Part shown: positions 34,219 to 46,584 of the stretch, piece by piece | Numbering within the stretch: position 1 is the stretch's first letter | How the letters are laid out: every line of letters begins with the position of its first letter | Assembly (NCBI GenBank): GCA_022496805.1 | Contig: CM040097.1 | Span: forward strand, 21,628,072 to 21,692,071 | DNA from: Pohlia nutans | Taxonomy: Eukaryota; Streptophyta; Bryopsida; Bryales; Mniaceae | Length of the DNA stretch: 64,000 bases | Direction of reading: 5' to 3' | Translations under genes and position numbers: made by a program | Notes under the pieces: generated by a model | The model's input: only the letters and a program-made list of their open reading frames with translations | What the model was told of the DNA's origin: nothing | Database searches by the model: none

Positions 34219-35158
34219 AGGTAGGTGGCTCAAAACCCACACAACACCTTAAACCGCTCACTAGACCTATCCAAGCAGGAGGTACATTATAGCTTCCAAC
34301 CTCAAATTTCTATGTAATCATGGTGTACATTTTAGGATGAGTGGTTTTGGGTACACCTATGAGTTCCCCTTCCAAAATTCATAACTAATTCAATATTAAT
34401 CCAAAATTAATTATTCTAATTGGTCCAATTTCCTAAATACTTTGCACATCTTCTAAGATTGATTCCCTTAACCCCTAAAGGACCGGGGGTGTTTTAGCTT
34501 AGCTCCTGTTTTCTTGATTAGCTCTTGTAGCAAGCTCAATTTCTTATTAGTGTGGGGTAATTTTCACGATCGGCACCGTTGAAACTAAAGAAGACTTACA
34601 TAGCTTGTTTATGAAAAAGAGATCAACAAGATCGCACAATTTTTGAGAAAATGCCACCGTTGAGAAGATTGATGGAAATTGTTACGGCAGGGGGTACTTC
34701 GTACTTATGCTGAAATCGGATTGCTTAGAAGTGCTCCAAAACATCTGAAATTTTTACCACATGTAAAGAACATCATGACCCTCATGTGGATTTTTTTTCG
34801 TCAAATTCTGAGGTGTGGAAAAAAAGATATGGGACTCTGAAGTCTCCAAACAATGAGATATCATAGTGTATGATAAAGTGAAACCTCGACGCTAGTCTCA
34901 AAGAATGCTCTTCTCAAAGAATTCGCCAAAAATCCAATTCTTCATCATTTTCCGATCGGCAAAAACCATTGGATCCATCTCGCAAAAACAGCTAGGGTCC
35001 TCTCCCCGCAAATTTGGGCTTCTTTGGAACAATCTCATCCAATTTGCACTTTTCTACATTCAAAAGCCCCCTGGGGGCCTTACGGTCCTTTAGGGGTTAA
35101 TAACTTCCCAATGAACCTGCCAAATCTGAAATTTGAGCGGTTTCTGAGCCACCTACCT
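34219..35158. mobile_element. TA-flanked MITE with AGGTAGGTGGCTCA ends, carrying a nested element
   Basis: The left end AGGTAGGTGGCTCA is preceded by TA and pairs with TGAGCCACCTACCT followed by TA. Without the nested TTAA element (34472-35096) it would be about 311 bp. TA target sites are typical of Tc1/mariner-mobilised MITEs. Confidence 0.75.
34472..35096. mobile_element. TTAA-flanked MITE with perfect 14-bp ends, nested
   Basis: CCCCTAAAGGACCG at the left is exactly complementary to CGGTCCTTTAGGGG at the right, with TTAA on both sides (34468-34471 and 35097-35100). 625 bp. These are the best-preserved ends in the window, so this may be among the youngest copies. Confidence 0.85.
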
Positions 35159-35391
35159 TACACTCAGTAACTTAGTACTGCAGAACTACCCATTCAGCAC
35201 ACTCACTGTGCCAAGTGCCAAAGGTCCGCTTCTGTCAACTCTGATCAGGAACGTACTGAACCGTGACAAAACTTGTTTCAAACTTACAATCATCATAATA
35301 ATTATTGTGATTCAAATCCTCCTGACATCCCTTTTGAATCATTTATTTAGACTCTTCAGCAAGTTCAAATTTGCCACTGGCTAAGTGCCTA

Positions 35392-35808
35392 AGGTAGTTA
35401 CCCCATTACCAACTGGCTCCTTTCACCAACAGCTAGTGGCATTATCCACAATCAATGCTGCAATGATGTTGGTTGTAGCTTGAGTTGCAGTTGGTAATGG
35501 GTTTTGTCTTGTTGGTTTTAGTGTATGTAAGTGTGGTTATGGATTCATTGTTGTTGGTTTAAGCATCTTTAGTGTGTGCAATACAAATCTTCTCTAGACA
35601 GAAAGAGGTGTACCTATATGACGTGAATGGGATGCGTCATACTTCAACTTTGAAAATTTATAACTAATTCATTCTTCATCCAAAAATTATGTTTCAACTT
35701 GTGTTGGAATCTATTTCTTCTTGCCTACCTCTAAAAAAAAATAATACTAAATAACATCAATGCCTCATATCCGTATTTCTTATTCAGTTGGGAATGGGGT
35801 AACCACCT
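35392..35808. mobile_element. TA-flanked MITE with AGGTAGTTACCCCATT ends
   Basis: The left end AGGTAGTTACCCCATT after TA is complementary, with one mismatch, to the right end around 35792-35808 (AATGGGGTAACCACCT) before TA. 417 bp and noncoding. Confidence 0.75.
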
Positions 35809-35947
35809 TAAGTTCCAGAACTGGCAAGAATCAGTTGTTTTCAAATGTTTGAATTTATCCTGCTGTGCTGTGCAGTACGTACACTGCTAAACCTTTAATA
35901 ATTCATTTAAAGTAAATTGAATTATTATTATTTTAATATTATTAGTG

Positions 35948-36336
35948 GCTAGTTATAAAAGTAAAAGTCATGTACATACTAATTATACAAGATAAAAGAT
36001 AGGTAAATGTAAAGGAATGTAAATGTAAAAGTATGTAAAAGAATGTAAATGTAAAAGAATGTAAAAGCTAAATCCTACATGCTATAAATGAAATATATAT
36101 AAACATAACTTGTTATTCATAAAATACAACTAATTGAAAGTCATTAAAGAAATTTAAAATTTTCAACAATCATGGAAGAATCTATTGTATGTTGTAGTAT
36201 TTGTTGCAATGCTCTTGATGATCCATTAACTACTATTTGTAATCATCAATTTTGTAGGTCATGTTTGAATGATTGGCTTAATGCACAGCAACAAAGATAT
36301 AAATTAGCATAGTGTCCTCTTTGTAGACACAACTAA
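35948..36336 (+). pseudogene. Broken duplicate of the RING-finger gene with its leader
   Basis: The leader from 'gctagttataaaa' to the ATG at 36172 and the first 46 codons match the gene at 9923 (MEESIVCCSIC start). Codon 47 (Gln in the intact gene) is TAG at 36310-36312, and a TAA follows at 36334. Zinc ligands up to Cys31 are kept; the final CPLC lies beyond the stop. Similarity ends shortly after. 'gtgtcctctttg' is repeated immediately downstream, suggesting a local rearrangement. Confidence 0.8.
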
Positions 36337-36339
36337 TTT

Positions 36340-37165
36340 GCACAGTGTCCTCTTTGAACTTTTTGATGATATTGAAAATGATATGTTTTTTTTTTTTTGA
36401 TTTGTAGGATTGAGTATGTGCGTCATGAACTCTAGACTTTGTACAAAAAAGTTAGACCAAAAAACTGCATCATACAACTCTAATATATAAATTGAATGCA
36501 TTGGCCTATTCAACAACTATTTCAAATGCAAGGGCATTAAGATGTAACAATGGTTCATGTTGCAACCTATGCTCTCTATACAATGGCCAATGCAGTCCCA
36601 TGCTCTCAATTCCAAAAAATAATTCAAATATCGTGAGAACCAACATCATTTGCATGTTTGTCAAATTGTGAATATTTTAAATTCTATAAATATCAACTTC
36701 CTTCACTTTTTGTGTATAGCAATCTTAAATGATGTATACCAACATGCCAAGGCACAAAAAGTTTTTTTGAAGCTCTAAGAAAAAATTGACAAAATTTAAA
36801 GTAGTTCCAAATTATATCGCACAAAACCGAGTTTTAGACATGGCTAACTTTGAAATCCATTTTCTTTCATATCACAATTGAGTTTTTCTTCAAACTTCTA
36901 TAGTAATGTGTTATATGTCGCACACTACAACTTTTGTATATTCACTTTTGGACTTTGCCCATTGATGCTCATGGTATGGTTGTTTGAATGGAAAAGTTTC
37001 AAATCGATACTCAGTTTTGTCCGTCACTGTACCTATATCAATGTGGGTCATCAAATGAAGAATATCCACGTCATTTAAACTACTCCAAAATTATTTACAC
37101 CCACATTATTTTACATAATAAGTCAAAAGAGACCCTTACAAGTCTACCAATATGAAGTTATGGCC
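36340..37165. other. Intergenic, nothing recognised
   Basis: AT-rich sequence with no credible frame or repeat ends. Contains a T10 run near 36387. Confidence 0.5.
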
Positions 37166-37170
37166 AAGTA

Positions 37171-37453
37171 AGGTACAGACACCTATAACCGACAACTTAA
37201 GCATTTCAGCATATCAAAACTTGGGTTATCGATAAGGAGATAATTTTCGTTCGTAGGAAAATAAGGTTCATGAAGAATGAGCATTTTTCCATGAATTATC
37301 TCCCAATATTGAAATTTGTATAATTTTTCAAAGTGAAAAGTACGTCAGAACCCATAACCGACATATACAAATGAGGTACATCTGTTCTTTCACAATCTAG
37401 GAATTAGGATATATCGGTTATTGGTCACCTGTCGGTTGTGGGTGTCTCTACCT
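37171..37453. mobile_element. TA-flanked MITE with AGGTACAGACACC ends
   Basis: TA then AGGTACAGACACCTATAACC at the left pairs with GGTTGTGGGTGTCTCTACCT then TA at the right. 283 bp, about 290 bp downstream of the RpoT stop codon. Confidence 0.75.
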
Positions 37454-37738
37454 TATGACATTTTATCAAGTGATTTTCTCATTATCGTGATTCACGAGGC
37501 TGTAATAATACATTTCCAAGATAAATTGCTGCACACCCTGTGGAATAGTGTTCACAACCATCTCTAAAATAAGTAAAATACTTTCCTTCTCCAGGTGCAC
37601 ATGCTTTCCAGGTCAGGAGACAGATTAGCATTGTCATTTCAAGCCTTCAATGATTTTTGCCAGTCCACTGAAACTCCACAATTCAATTTTCAAAGTACCT
37701 GAAACTCCTCAGGTCAAGCAAACTCTGATGGTGAATAT

Positions 37739-40700
37739 CTAATTGAAGAAATATGGTGACTTGAGAACCTCTTTCATTTCAAAGTCACCCCGCGCTGGGA
37801 CTTCCGGGAAAACTAAATCTGGAAATTGTGTTTGGAAATCCAGCAATAACTGCATAGAGTACAACATTGTCAACTCAGTTGCAAACCAAGCATAAAAGGT
37901 ATTTAGGAAAACAGTTTCAAGGTCATTTGATTTCTCAATACACACCATGATGTGTTGCAGAAGACTCACATTTTCAAGAATGGGCTGCTTGTAGAGTTGA
38001 ACAAAGGTCTTCCGAAGTAAGACATTCATTTGCTCCACGTCTCCAGCATGAGTCCAGTAGGAATCGTGCACGCCTGGGAAAAAAAACAGTGAGTTTGTTG
38101 GCAAGAAATTTGCCAGATACTGAAAGCAATAGCTTGACATGATTGGAATTCCAACGAATAAACAAGTTTCTTTGAAAATGGCAATGCAGACGTAGTAAGA
38201 GAACAGATGAAGTATTGGAACAAGCATTGAAGTGTTACATTGGCACTGAAAACTTAGCAACAGCCACAGAAGCTTAAAGAATCAGACCTCACATAATAGA
38301 TTCAACCAAGGAGATCCATCTGGAAGCGAAACTCTCGAAAATAAATACACCATAGCCATCATCTAAATACCTGCAAAAGTAAGACCCGCTTGACTACAAG
38401 CAAGTGCCGTCATCATCATGTGAGAGCTGTCTAAGGAGTGTACAAAATTTGGCGGAAAAGCACTCCGTTGTCTTGATGCCAGGACCTGGCACAAAAGCAA
38501 AAAAATAAAACCACATTGAGAAAAATTATCTTACCAACCAATGTCTAATTGAGTGAATGAAGAAAAACACACGTGCGGTTGTTGAAAGATACGCATGACA
38601 CTCTCTTGTGAAGATTTTTTTTTAAATAACCAAAATAGGTGAACCGCATTTACCGGATGAGTCTCATCTGAGTTTCTTAGAGCCAAGACTTGAAGTGACG
38701 TTTTTACCTGGTTAACACAAGGAAACAGATCTAAAGTTAGACAACACGTTGTTCAGACATTTTCATGTAAGGAAATTCTTGGGAACATAAAAAATAAAAA
38801 ATTAGAGGGATCAACGTGTACAATCATGAAGATTCTGAACATTTAAATTCTACAACAATTCTCACAAATGATCATGCACTGGACAGCCTGAAAAAATGTG
38901 TAACAGTGTCAAATCTATGGTAAATCCAATATAAATACAAGCAAATTAAGACGCTTACCAAATGTCGGCTGTGCTTCCGATAGGGCTGTACTATTGGTAG
39001 ACCTAAAGGAGAAGTCCATCTCACAGTTTGACCTGCAGCCGCAATAACCTGAAGACATCCACATTTTATCAAACTTGATTCTTATTAGAACGATGAGGGA
39101 ATGTATAAGAAGCTTAGTTTTGGTTTGAACAAATAAGAGACTCTCATTGTGGAGATCTTTTCATTTGAAAATTAATAACCAATTCTATGACTCTTTGAAT
39201 TAGAGGTCACAACAAGATATTCTCCCAAATCAAAGGATGGGTGCAAGCATACTAAAAGCAAGTAATCCAGTTTACTTCATAAATCTTTTTGATTCAAACC
39301 ATATAATGATGGAACGAGTGTCCAATATGCTAACTGATTGACATGAGGTCTATTTTGCACATTCGGAGCTCAAAGATCACTCACCTTGGCACAGTCACCA
39401 AGCCAGGACATGATACAACGAGCTTCCTTGAACATTTCTCCAAGAGCATCGAGAGTAACCTGTAATTGAGCATCGAAAATTAAAATGTGAATACATGCAC
39501 CGATTAATAATATCTGTTTCTTGTTAAATGAGTAATCTACAAGACATTAAAGTAAGAATGAAAATATAGTCATATAGATGTACCTTGAGTTGATTATGAA
39601 TTTAACACTAATATAGCATTTTAATTTTAGTTACACATGATAACCAGAAGGTTTGATTGATATTAAAGTTGCCATGAGGTCATTCAGAGGTTAGAAAACT
39701 ACTCTATAACTTGATAAGCTCAATAATATACAATTCCATGGCAGAGAGAATGCACCTTAGCAGCATAACAAGCGGCTCGATATGTGTCAACTTGATCAAC
39801 AGCAATAGGACCCCTCTCCTTCAGCCGGTTCAAAATTTGCATGCGAGCTCCTATGAATGTCACGCCATACACAGATGTCATCACAGTCTGCTTCACAAGC
39901 TTGCGGTCAATCTGTAGACAATTTCAACAGGGAGAAGAATTGAGACTTCTTGCCGTTGTGATAGAAAATCGTTAAAAACCTGAGGGTGTATTTATGAAAG
40001 ATAGATGACACCTGACCAAGCATAACGTTCTGGCTCAATACCCTTGCAAAAAGAACTCAGATTCATTGTGCATAGCATCTTAAGCTCACGATTGCCAATC
40101 AATGAAAGCTTTGATAATATCTGCAGTTTTTTTTCAATGCGCCCATGCACTCTACAGCACCCTTTCCACTGTTCACAAAAGCAAATTCTTTAAATGAGAA
40201 CATTCTTTAAGCAAAATTCCTTCAAAGATGTGCCTCATTAAAAAGACCTTTAGATTAATTACTATCTATCAGGCTTAAATTGCTCTTCTTCCTGAGGAAC
40301 CAATACAGACATTGATCACAAATTTGAGAGAATGTGTCTTAGTCACAATCGATAGTTTTCTTAATGTAAACGATTACAGCTTCACAAACAAATATGGATG
40401 CCTAAAGTGAGAAGTGGACCTGTCCAAGAAGAAGCCTTGCACTTGCTGCACTGCGACTTGTTAGAGGATTTTTGAGTGCATCCTTTTCCATGATGATTTT
40501 CACTCTGTTAAAATACAAAAGAGGACTTAAACATAAGTAATTCGTTTTGTCAGAAATACATTGATGTTTCACAGAAAGAAGAAATCTAAAACTGCAACTG
40601 TACCTCTCAGCAATTCCAGAATAAACATCGGCAGGCCTGTCTCCAGCAACCAAATTCACTGACTGCGCTCCAACCTAGTTTCAGCAGGTAAAAAATAGTC

Positions 40701-43700
40701 AGACTGATGATAAAATTTAAGAGAATTGTGAGACTCGGAAATTAAAGAGGTATGAATCAAATAACTGGACAGCATAATAGAAAGATAAAAAATCATCCTA
40801 GGGTAGGCAGCTTACCCGATCTCGGCCTAGTGCTGCATAATGCTGTAAGCCATTGCATGAACCATCCTACAAATTCAGAGAGTACAAGAGTTCAACATGC
40901 GTGGTGTGTAATGTAGAAAACAGTAATGCATGGTCTGAATGTAGAAAACAGTAATGCAAGTTTCAAACGCAGACCACATGAATGCAAGTTTCAACATGTA
41001 ATATGAGAAGCGTCATGTCCAAGATTTCTTCAAGATGGAGTCACTGCTCTTCAAAATTCAGAACACCATTACTTTACACAAGTTTACCCCTAAGCGCCCA
41101 AGGTGACCAGAATGGCCACCATGTTTTTATTTTAACAGTTTTCAGTAGGTCCAATTCGGACTGCCTCTTCTTCCAATTGATCTATTTTTTTACCAACACA
41201 CGCAATGATTTTCTAGAGATATAAAATTTGGTCCCATCTGAAGTGTATTTTTCACAATATGATCAATTGAATTTGTCATTTTAAAACTGTAAATCCTTGG
41301 TCCTTTAAGGGTTAATGAACAGCATACCACCGAAATTACCACAAGATTATCACGGAATGATTCCTCAATTACAAAAGCTGTGTTTACCTGGTGCACAGGC
41401 AGATGTGACACAAAAGTGTCTGGATTGCCAGAAGCTATGGAATCTCTAAAATCGATGCAAGCTGCAAGAAATTGGAAGGGGTCCTCAGCTTTCAGCCAGA
41501 GCCTCTTTCCATCTAAGGGCCTTTCAGCAGAGTCTAAGATGTCTTCGACATTGTCCTCTGCAAATGCAGAACGGTCATCAAATGACATTTTCCCTACAGT
41601 TCCTCCAAAAAGATTGGCCAGCTGAATTTTGATCCATCGAAGACCATGTGGTCCTAGAGGCTTGCCATCAGCAAATATCAGAAGGCCTCGGCACAGGTCA
41701 TTTCCCAAGTGGTTCAAGTGTGGATGCATTGGGTATGCTCGCCCCCTGAAGTCCAGATTGTGAGGATAATAGAAAGCTTCTTCATCACGAAGTTTATTAG
41801 CCACCTGGAAATCCAAAATTGCATCAGGAAAGCACAAACAGCAGAAATATGAAGACAACAGCTCCATTGTAGAATTAAACTGATTTCACCACATATTGTG
41901 GGCCACTCCATATTCTTATTTTTCATCTTTACTATGGCCAAGAATTTTTAATTATGGTCAACTAAGAAACACAGTTATTTTGAAGACTCAAGTTTGTACA
42001 TATTTAATCTGGGTTTCATGACTACCGAAAGCCTAACATTGGAGCCATGCAGAACTTCAAAAAGAAGTCGCAACCCAACCCTAAAAGGAAGGTCTTTGTG
42101 GAGTAGTTCATTTCGCCCAAAATCAATTTTTTCCTGGGCCATGGCAATCTCCCCAAACTCCATTCATCCAGCCACAATATATGGTGATACCGGAGTACAA
42201 TGCATATAAAATGTGATAATCTTGTCACTACTATCAACATTAGAGTAAAAATATATCTGTACTACCAATCCAGTGCAATATCAACTCTTAGAAGCTGTTG
42301 ATAACAAAGTTGATAATGTCTACCTATGACATTATCATGATATACAAAAAATGATAAAACGTGCGACAATAAGTAAAAAAATTGAATTAGTCATATGACA
42401 ACTGAACATTGTATAAAATGCAGCAGTGAATTACTATGAGGGTAGAGTGTGCATTAGTACCCCAAGCTTCAGTTCTGTATCGCAGCGCAAGGAATGGCGC
42501 TCACTGTTGGCACGCTTGGCTTGGGAGATGGCCACCTTCCATTTAAGCAAAGCCTCCTTATCTGTATCATCTGGTTTCTCAGGGATCGGAACCTACACAA
42601 CGAGGCAGTACAATCTATGAAAAAAGCAGCATAGCAACGCATTGCACGAGACTAAAAGGCCAGAAATAAATGGTTTAAGTATGTGTACCTGTACAATCTT
42701 ACAAGATAGCCAAATAAACCATTCTCCTCATCAACATGTTGGGAGCAGACATCTTTGAAATTAATGATGCTCACACTTGAAGGCTTGAAAACTAGAATGG
42801 GTACAGTTGTAGCCTTGACATAATTGGCAAACTCTACATTTGTAGCATAAAATCTAGACTGACAAAAACGTGCCCAAAATCCTCAAACAAAGCTGGAAAA
42901 CCATATTGCCTCACTAAACTTACCTCGGTTTCTAAAAAGCTTTGAACACTTGCAAGTCAAATACTCTAATCAAGTCTTTGGAAAATAGGGACTTGAACTT
43001 CAGCCACTAAAAAAAAACGTAATAGATGGCTCACAGGCACAAGAGAAACTTACGTCAGCAGCCTCAACTAAATCAGCAACTCCGCCACCAGCCTCCCACA
43101 ACTTTTCTACAACGTCCAACACGCGCTTGTTGATCCTCCACCCTGTCTCTCCTAACACATTCAGAGCCTGCACCATAAGCACCCAATCACTGAGCATGTC
43201 CTCCTCCTTTTAGGGTTTAGGGTATAGGGTTTAGGGTTCAGGCAATTATTTCAGAATCTCAAACGAAAAAGACAACAGTTTGCATGTTCCACTGTTGACA
43301 GGCACAATCTGTAGAGCAGTAAAATGTATCAACCTCGATAACTACTTTTATGTTATTGCGTGGAGTGTCAATAACAGCCGTCCGTTGTTCTTTCGCACCC
43401 TGTGTCCGCATGATGGACGATTTCAGATACAAATAACCACCTTCATAGAACCTGTCAAAACAAACAAGCATGTGCAAACTCTCACTGACCACATGAAAAA
43501 ATGAATTAATGTTCCCATGGCATCACCAAAAAAATTAATAAAAACGATGCAGTACACAATAAAGGCATGTAATACAAATATCAAACCCACCCCTTCCATG
43601 GTAGAGGTTTCACCAGCATCGGCATGTATGGCATAACCATATGCCTAACCTGTCCACAAACAATTATAGTGGTAAGAAATAAATTTAGGCGTTCCAAATA

Positions 43701-45933
43701 AACATCAAACGAAAAGGCCTTACAACAACCTAAACATCCAGAAGCAAAAGAGACTAAATGTTGTACGAAATGACCAGAACAAAAAACATCAACGAGGAAA
43801 GGGCGTACAAATTTACTTAGATAATTAGGGTTTCCTTACCGATTGGTCAATCTCAGCAAGTACCAAGGGATCACACTCAATGACGCCATAGATGCGATTA
43901 ACACTGCACAGAAACAGATATAGCCCCTTACTTAGATTGAGGCTTACAGTATTACTAAGGTTCGATATGTTTCTGAGAGAATAAATGCCACTTGATGAAC
44001 AAGACGCCATTAGAGAAAATGTTACAGCCTTAGATAAAGTCGAAAAACCAGTATAATAGCATAATGTCAAAAGTCTGTATCTCACTTTTGCCGCAGTATG
44101 TGATTTTTGAACTTGTGCTGAAATGCTGGTCGTAGTTCACCAAAGTCATCACCGTCCTCACTTGCAGGTGCTCGCACAAAGGACGTTTCGAGCATCATCT
44201 CTAGCAAACGGCTTCCCAGCTGTAACACAACATCAAAGGAGAAAACATATCATGAATCTTCAGTATAATCAAAACTATTAAGCTATTAATGTAAGGGATA
44301 CGAGAATTGAAAAATTACATGCAATATGCAATTAATTGACCTCGTACCTTAACATGAATGGCAGTGCTCCAGGGCTCATCTGTGCTTGCATGTTTTAAAA
44401 TACTATCAACTCTTCGCAGCTTATTCTGTTTCACCAGTCTTTTTACTTTGTCCCTGACCACCTTCTTTAACTTCAAGTCAGTCTGCCTAGTTGCTTCAAG
44501 CTCCTCTTCGTTACATACATCTCCAAGTACAGTCGTGTTCACTTCAGTTTTCTTCTTGGCGTTCATCAGTTGGAAAATTCGTACCTGCGCATTCCACTCT
44601 ACTTTCTTTCAAATAGGGAGTTATATTATCATACACTAACACTGAATTTGCAATGGAAGTAGTCAACACCAAAAACTCCAAAGTTTCAAAACATCTACTT
44701 CATATTCATTTTTCACCGGACCCGAAAATCTCATGATTTACAAAAAACTGAGCAGATGAATTGCTGGGAGTTACCTCCTGCTCAACAGCTTCACCAATAA
44801 CAACGGCAGCATGAATGACCTTAACACACCCATGTTCTTGATCACTCAAAAGCAGCCCCATGAGCCGATGCATTGTAATCACCGCTAGCATGTCAGCAGG
44901 TAATTGACAGAGATATGGACCATACATGGATCGATGTTCTCGATGCTCACGGTTGGCATAAGCCCTCTGCTCTTCAAGTATTCCATCTCTGACACCCATT
45001 CAACAAGTTGACACACTTTAACATTCCAACGTTATTAACCCCTAAGCGTCTAAAACGCCCAAATGCATCACTGAACTTTGCAACGGTGGCAGTTTCTCAT
45101 TTTACCTCAGTTTTCTGATTGCAATACATCGTTTTAAAGCTCCTGTTTTATACTACAAGACCAACAGTGTCGATCGTGTCAAACTGAAGTCATTTTCACA
45201 CAAACAGATGATTTGCAGCAGGGGGTCCGATTTTCCTACACTACAGAAAGTACACAGTGGACGCTTAGGGGTGAATTACAGCAAACAGAATACATCAAAC
45301 TTGCAAGTTAAAAAGAAAGCTCACAAACCTGAGCGGCTCAAACCAACTCAATAGAAGTGACTGAGCAAACGGCAAATTCGGCGCAAGACTTTTCCGACAC
45401 ATTTCAGTCATCAAATTCTTGTACTCGGTGGCTGCCTTTTGCCAAGCCTCAGTTTCAATCTCCACCTGTCGCCTGTACAACTCCTCAAATTTTTTTTCCT
45501 TTGCCTTCTGTTCTGATAAAGCTTCAAGTACTGAATTTCCATGTGATGAATCATTCCACTCATCCTCTACTTTGCTAGTGATTTCTTTGTTCGTAAGTTC
45601 ATCTGCAAACGTGTCTGATAGTGTCTGAGGCTTGCTGTTGAAATCTGTGGAGCGCCAGCATTGGGGGAGTAGATCAACAAGTTCAACAAATGCAGAGTCT
45701 AACGGTGATAACGAGGTCGGCGAGCAGGACTTGAGTTTAAATCTCAACCCCGGCTGAAACTCCGACCCGTGATCAAGTTTTGAAACCCCGTCTGACGAAC
45801 CTACACTCGCTGCGGCGTGATTCACTGTACTCTGGTAGGTCATAACCTGCCAAAGCAAGGAAGAACCCTTTCCTCTACTCACAGCGTCAAGCTTTTTTTT
45901 TCTTGCAAACTGCTGTGCTGCCGACCTCCACAT
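37739..45933 (-). CDS. RpoT: Phage-type single-subunit organellar RNA polymerase (RpoT), 20 coding exons
   Basis: RpoT is a T3/T7-like DNA-directed RNA polymerase that transcribes mitochondrial and/or plastid genes in plants. Exons, 5' to 3': 45933-45329, 44988-44775, 44584-44348, 44219-44086, 43903-43840, 43649-43591, 43451-43334, 43167-43054, 42592-42461, 41804-41388, 40866-40816, 40674-40604, 40504-40420, 39911-39756, 39459-39385, 39048-38959, 38707-38654, 38485-38371, 38073-37970, 37849-37739. All junctions are GT-AG, phases agree, and the product is about 1001 aa, the usual length. The catalytic Asp lies in [10 protein letters not shown] (about residue 699). Motif [15 protein letters not shown] supplies Lys774 and Tyr782, and VHDSYWTH supplies Asp934. 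The end is the family-typical PYFFN. The start [14 protein letters not shown] is basic and presequence-like. Mitochondrial, plastid or dual targeting cannot be settled; an upstream in-frame extension exists. Confidence 0.95.
41087..41311. mobile_element. TTAA-type MITE in an RpoT intron
   Basis: TTTA then CCCCTAAGCGCCCAAGG at the left; CCTTGGTCCTTTAAGGG then TTAA at the right. 225 bp, between RpoT exons 10 and 11, about 75 bp beyond the exon 10 donor. No effect on splicing can be judged from sequence. Confidence 0.65.
43207..43238 (+). repeat. Interstitial telomere-type repeat in an RpoT intron
   Basis: Four TTTAGGG-type units, one altered to TATAGGG and one to TTCAGG, lie in the intron between RpoT exons 7 and 8. 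Confidence 0.8.
45039..45271. mobile_element. TTAA-type MITE in the first RpoT coding intron
   Basis: TTAA (45035-45038), CCCCTAAGCGTC at the left; GACGCTTAGGGG then TGAA at the right. The ends are complementary over 12 bases and the right target has lost one T. It is 233 bp and takes up most of the intron between exons 1 and 2, ending about 58 bases before exon 1. Confidence 0.75.
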
Positions 45934-45953
45934 GCCGGCGAATGGGTCACCGA

Positions 45954-45974
45954 TCAGCACAGCTTGCTTGACAT
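45954..45974 (-). promoter_or_regulatory. Short upstream ORF before the RpoT start
   Basis: An ATG 41 bases before the MWRS start opens a six-residue frame (MSSKLC) that closes with TGA 20 bases before the start codon. If the leader is transcribed as predicted, scanning ribosomes would meet it first, which could reduce translation from the MWRS start. Confidence 0.35.
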
Positions 45975-45984
45975 GCTCTGCGTT

Positions 45985-46225
45985 ACTGCAACAACAAACA
46001 GAAAATTACTACAATCATACGAAACCTAAAGACGAGAACTGCGAGCCTGAGATCCCCGCAAAAATGAATTAGTTCTGCCGCGATTCACAAGATTTTGGGG
46101 ATTGTCGAAAAAGGCAAAAACGGAAGAGAATACGCAGAAGAAAATGAAGAGGGAGAGGAAGAGTTTTAGTACATGCATGTAAAAGAGAATGAGCCTGCCT
46201 TCGCCCAGAAGACGTCAGTTGGCAT
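45985..46225 (-). promoter_or_regulatory. RpoT leader with possible in-frame alternative first exon
   Basis: Upstream of the MWRS codon the frame stays open to a good acceptor (TTGTTGCAG, exon base 45985). An upstream ATG at 46225 opens MPTDVFWAKAGSFSFTC, and a GTACTAA donor at 46172 would join it in phase, giving a form about 35 residues longer. Two in-frame starts of this kind are known to allow dual targeting of some moss RpoT enzymes. The donor is weak and the intron-like part is pyrimidine-rich like a 5' UTR, so this is only a candidate. Confidence 0.35.
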
Positions 46226-46584
46226 TATCTTTTGTGCTTCCTCGGAAACGTCGACATTTGCAGCAGGACGAAAAACCTGCAACAAAATGTAACTGCAATT
46301 TCGAACAAGAACTGCGTAAGATCTCCTGTGTATGAGAGAAAAACCCTTAAACCCTTAAACCCTGCGAAGGGCTTCTGTGGTGGTCGGGTGGATGGTGCTG
46401 AGGACTCTCATTAGAACACTCTCGTTAGCCCTCCCACTAGTGTATTATATTTTATTTTTTGCTTTGAGAGTGAGTGAGGCTGGAATCCCTATTTCTGAAC
46501 CTCATATACTAACCCAGACCTAAATTTTGCCAGACAAGAGGAGTATGGCTGGTATGCACAAGCAAAATATCTGGGGCACTTTAC

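Noticed and set aside
41190..41867. 225-codon RpoT frame as a single exon
   Set aside because: Only 41388-41804 is polymerase-like; the frame runs through the donor at 41387 into intron sequence with no family similarity.
45295..45960. RpoT translation start at 45960 (a Leu-Ile-Gly-Asp start)
   Set aside because: That codon is GTG. The first in-frame ATG in this exon is at 45933, whose product begins like plant RpoT presequences.
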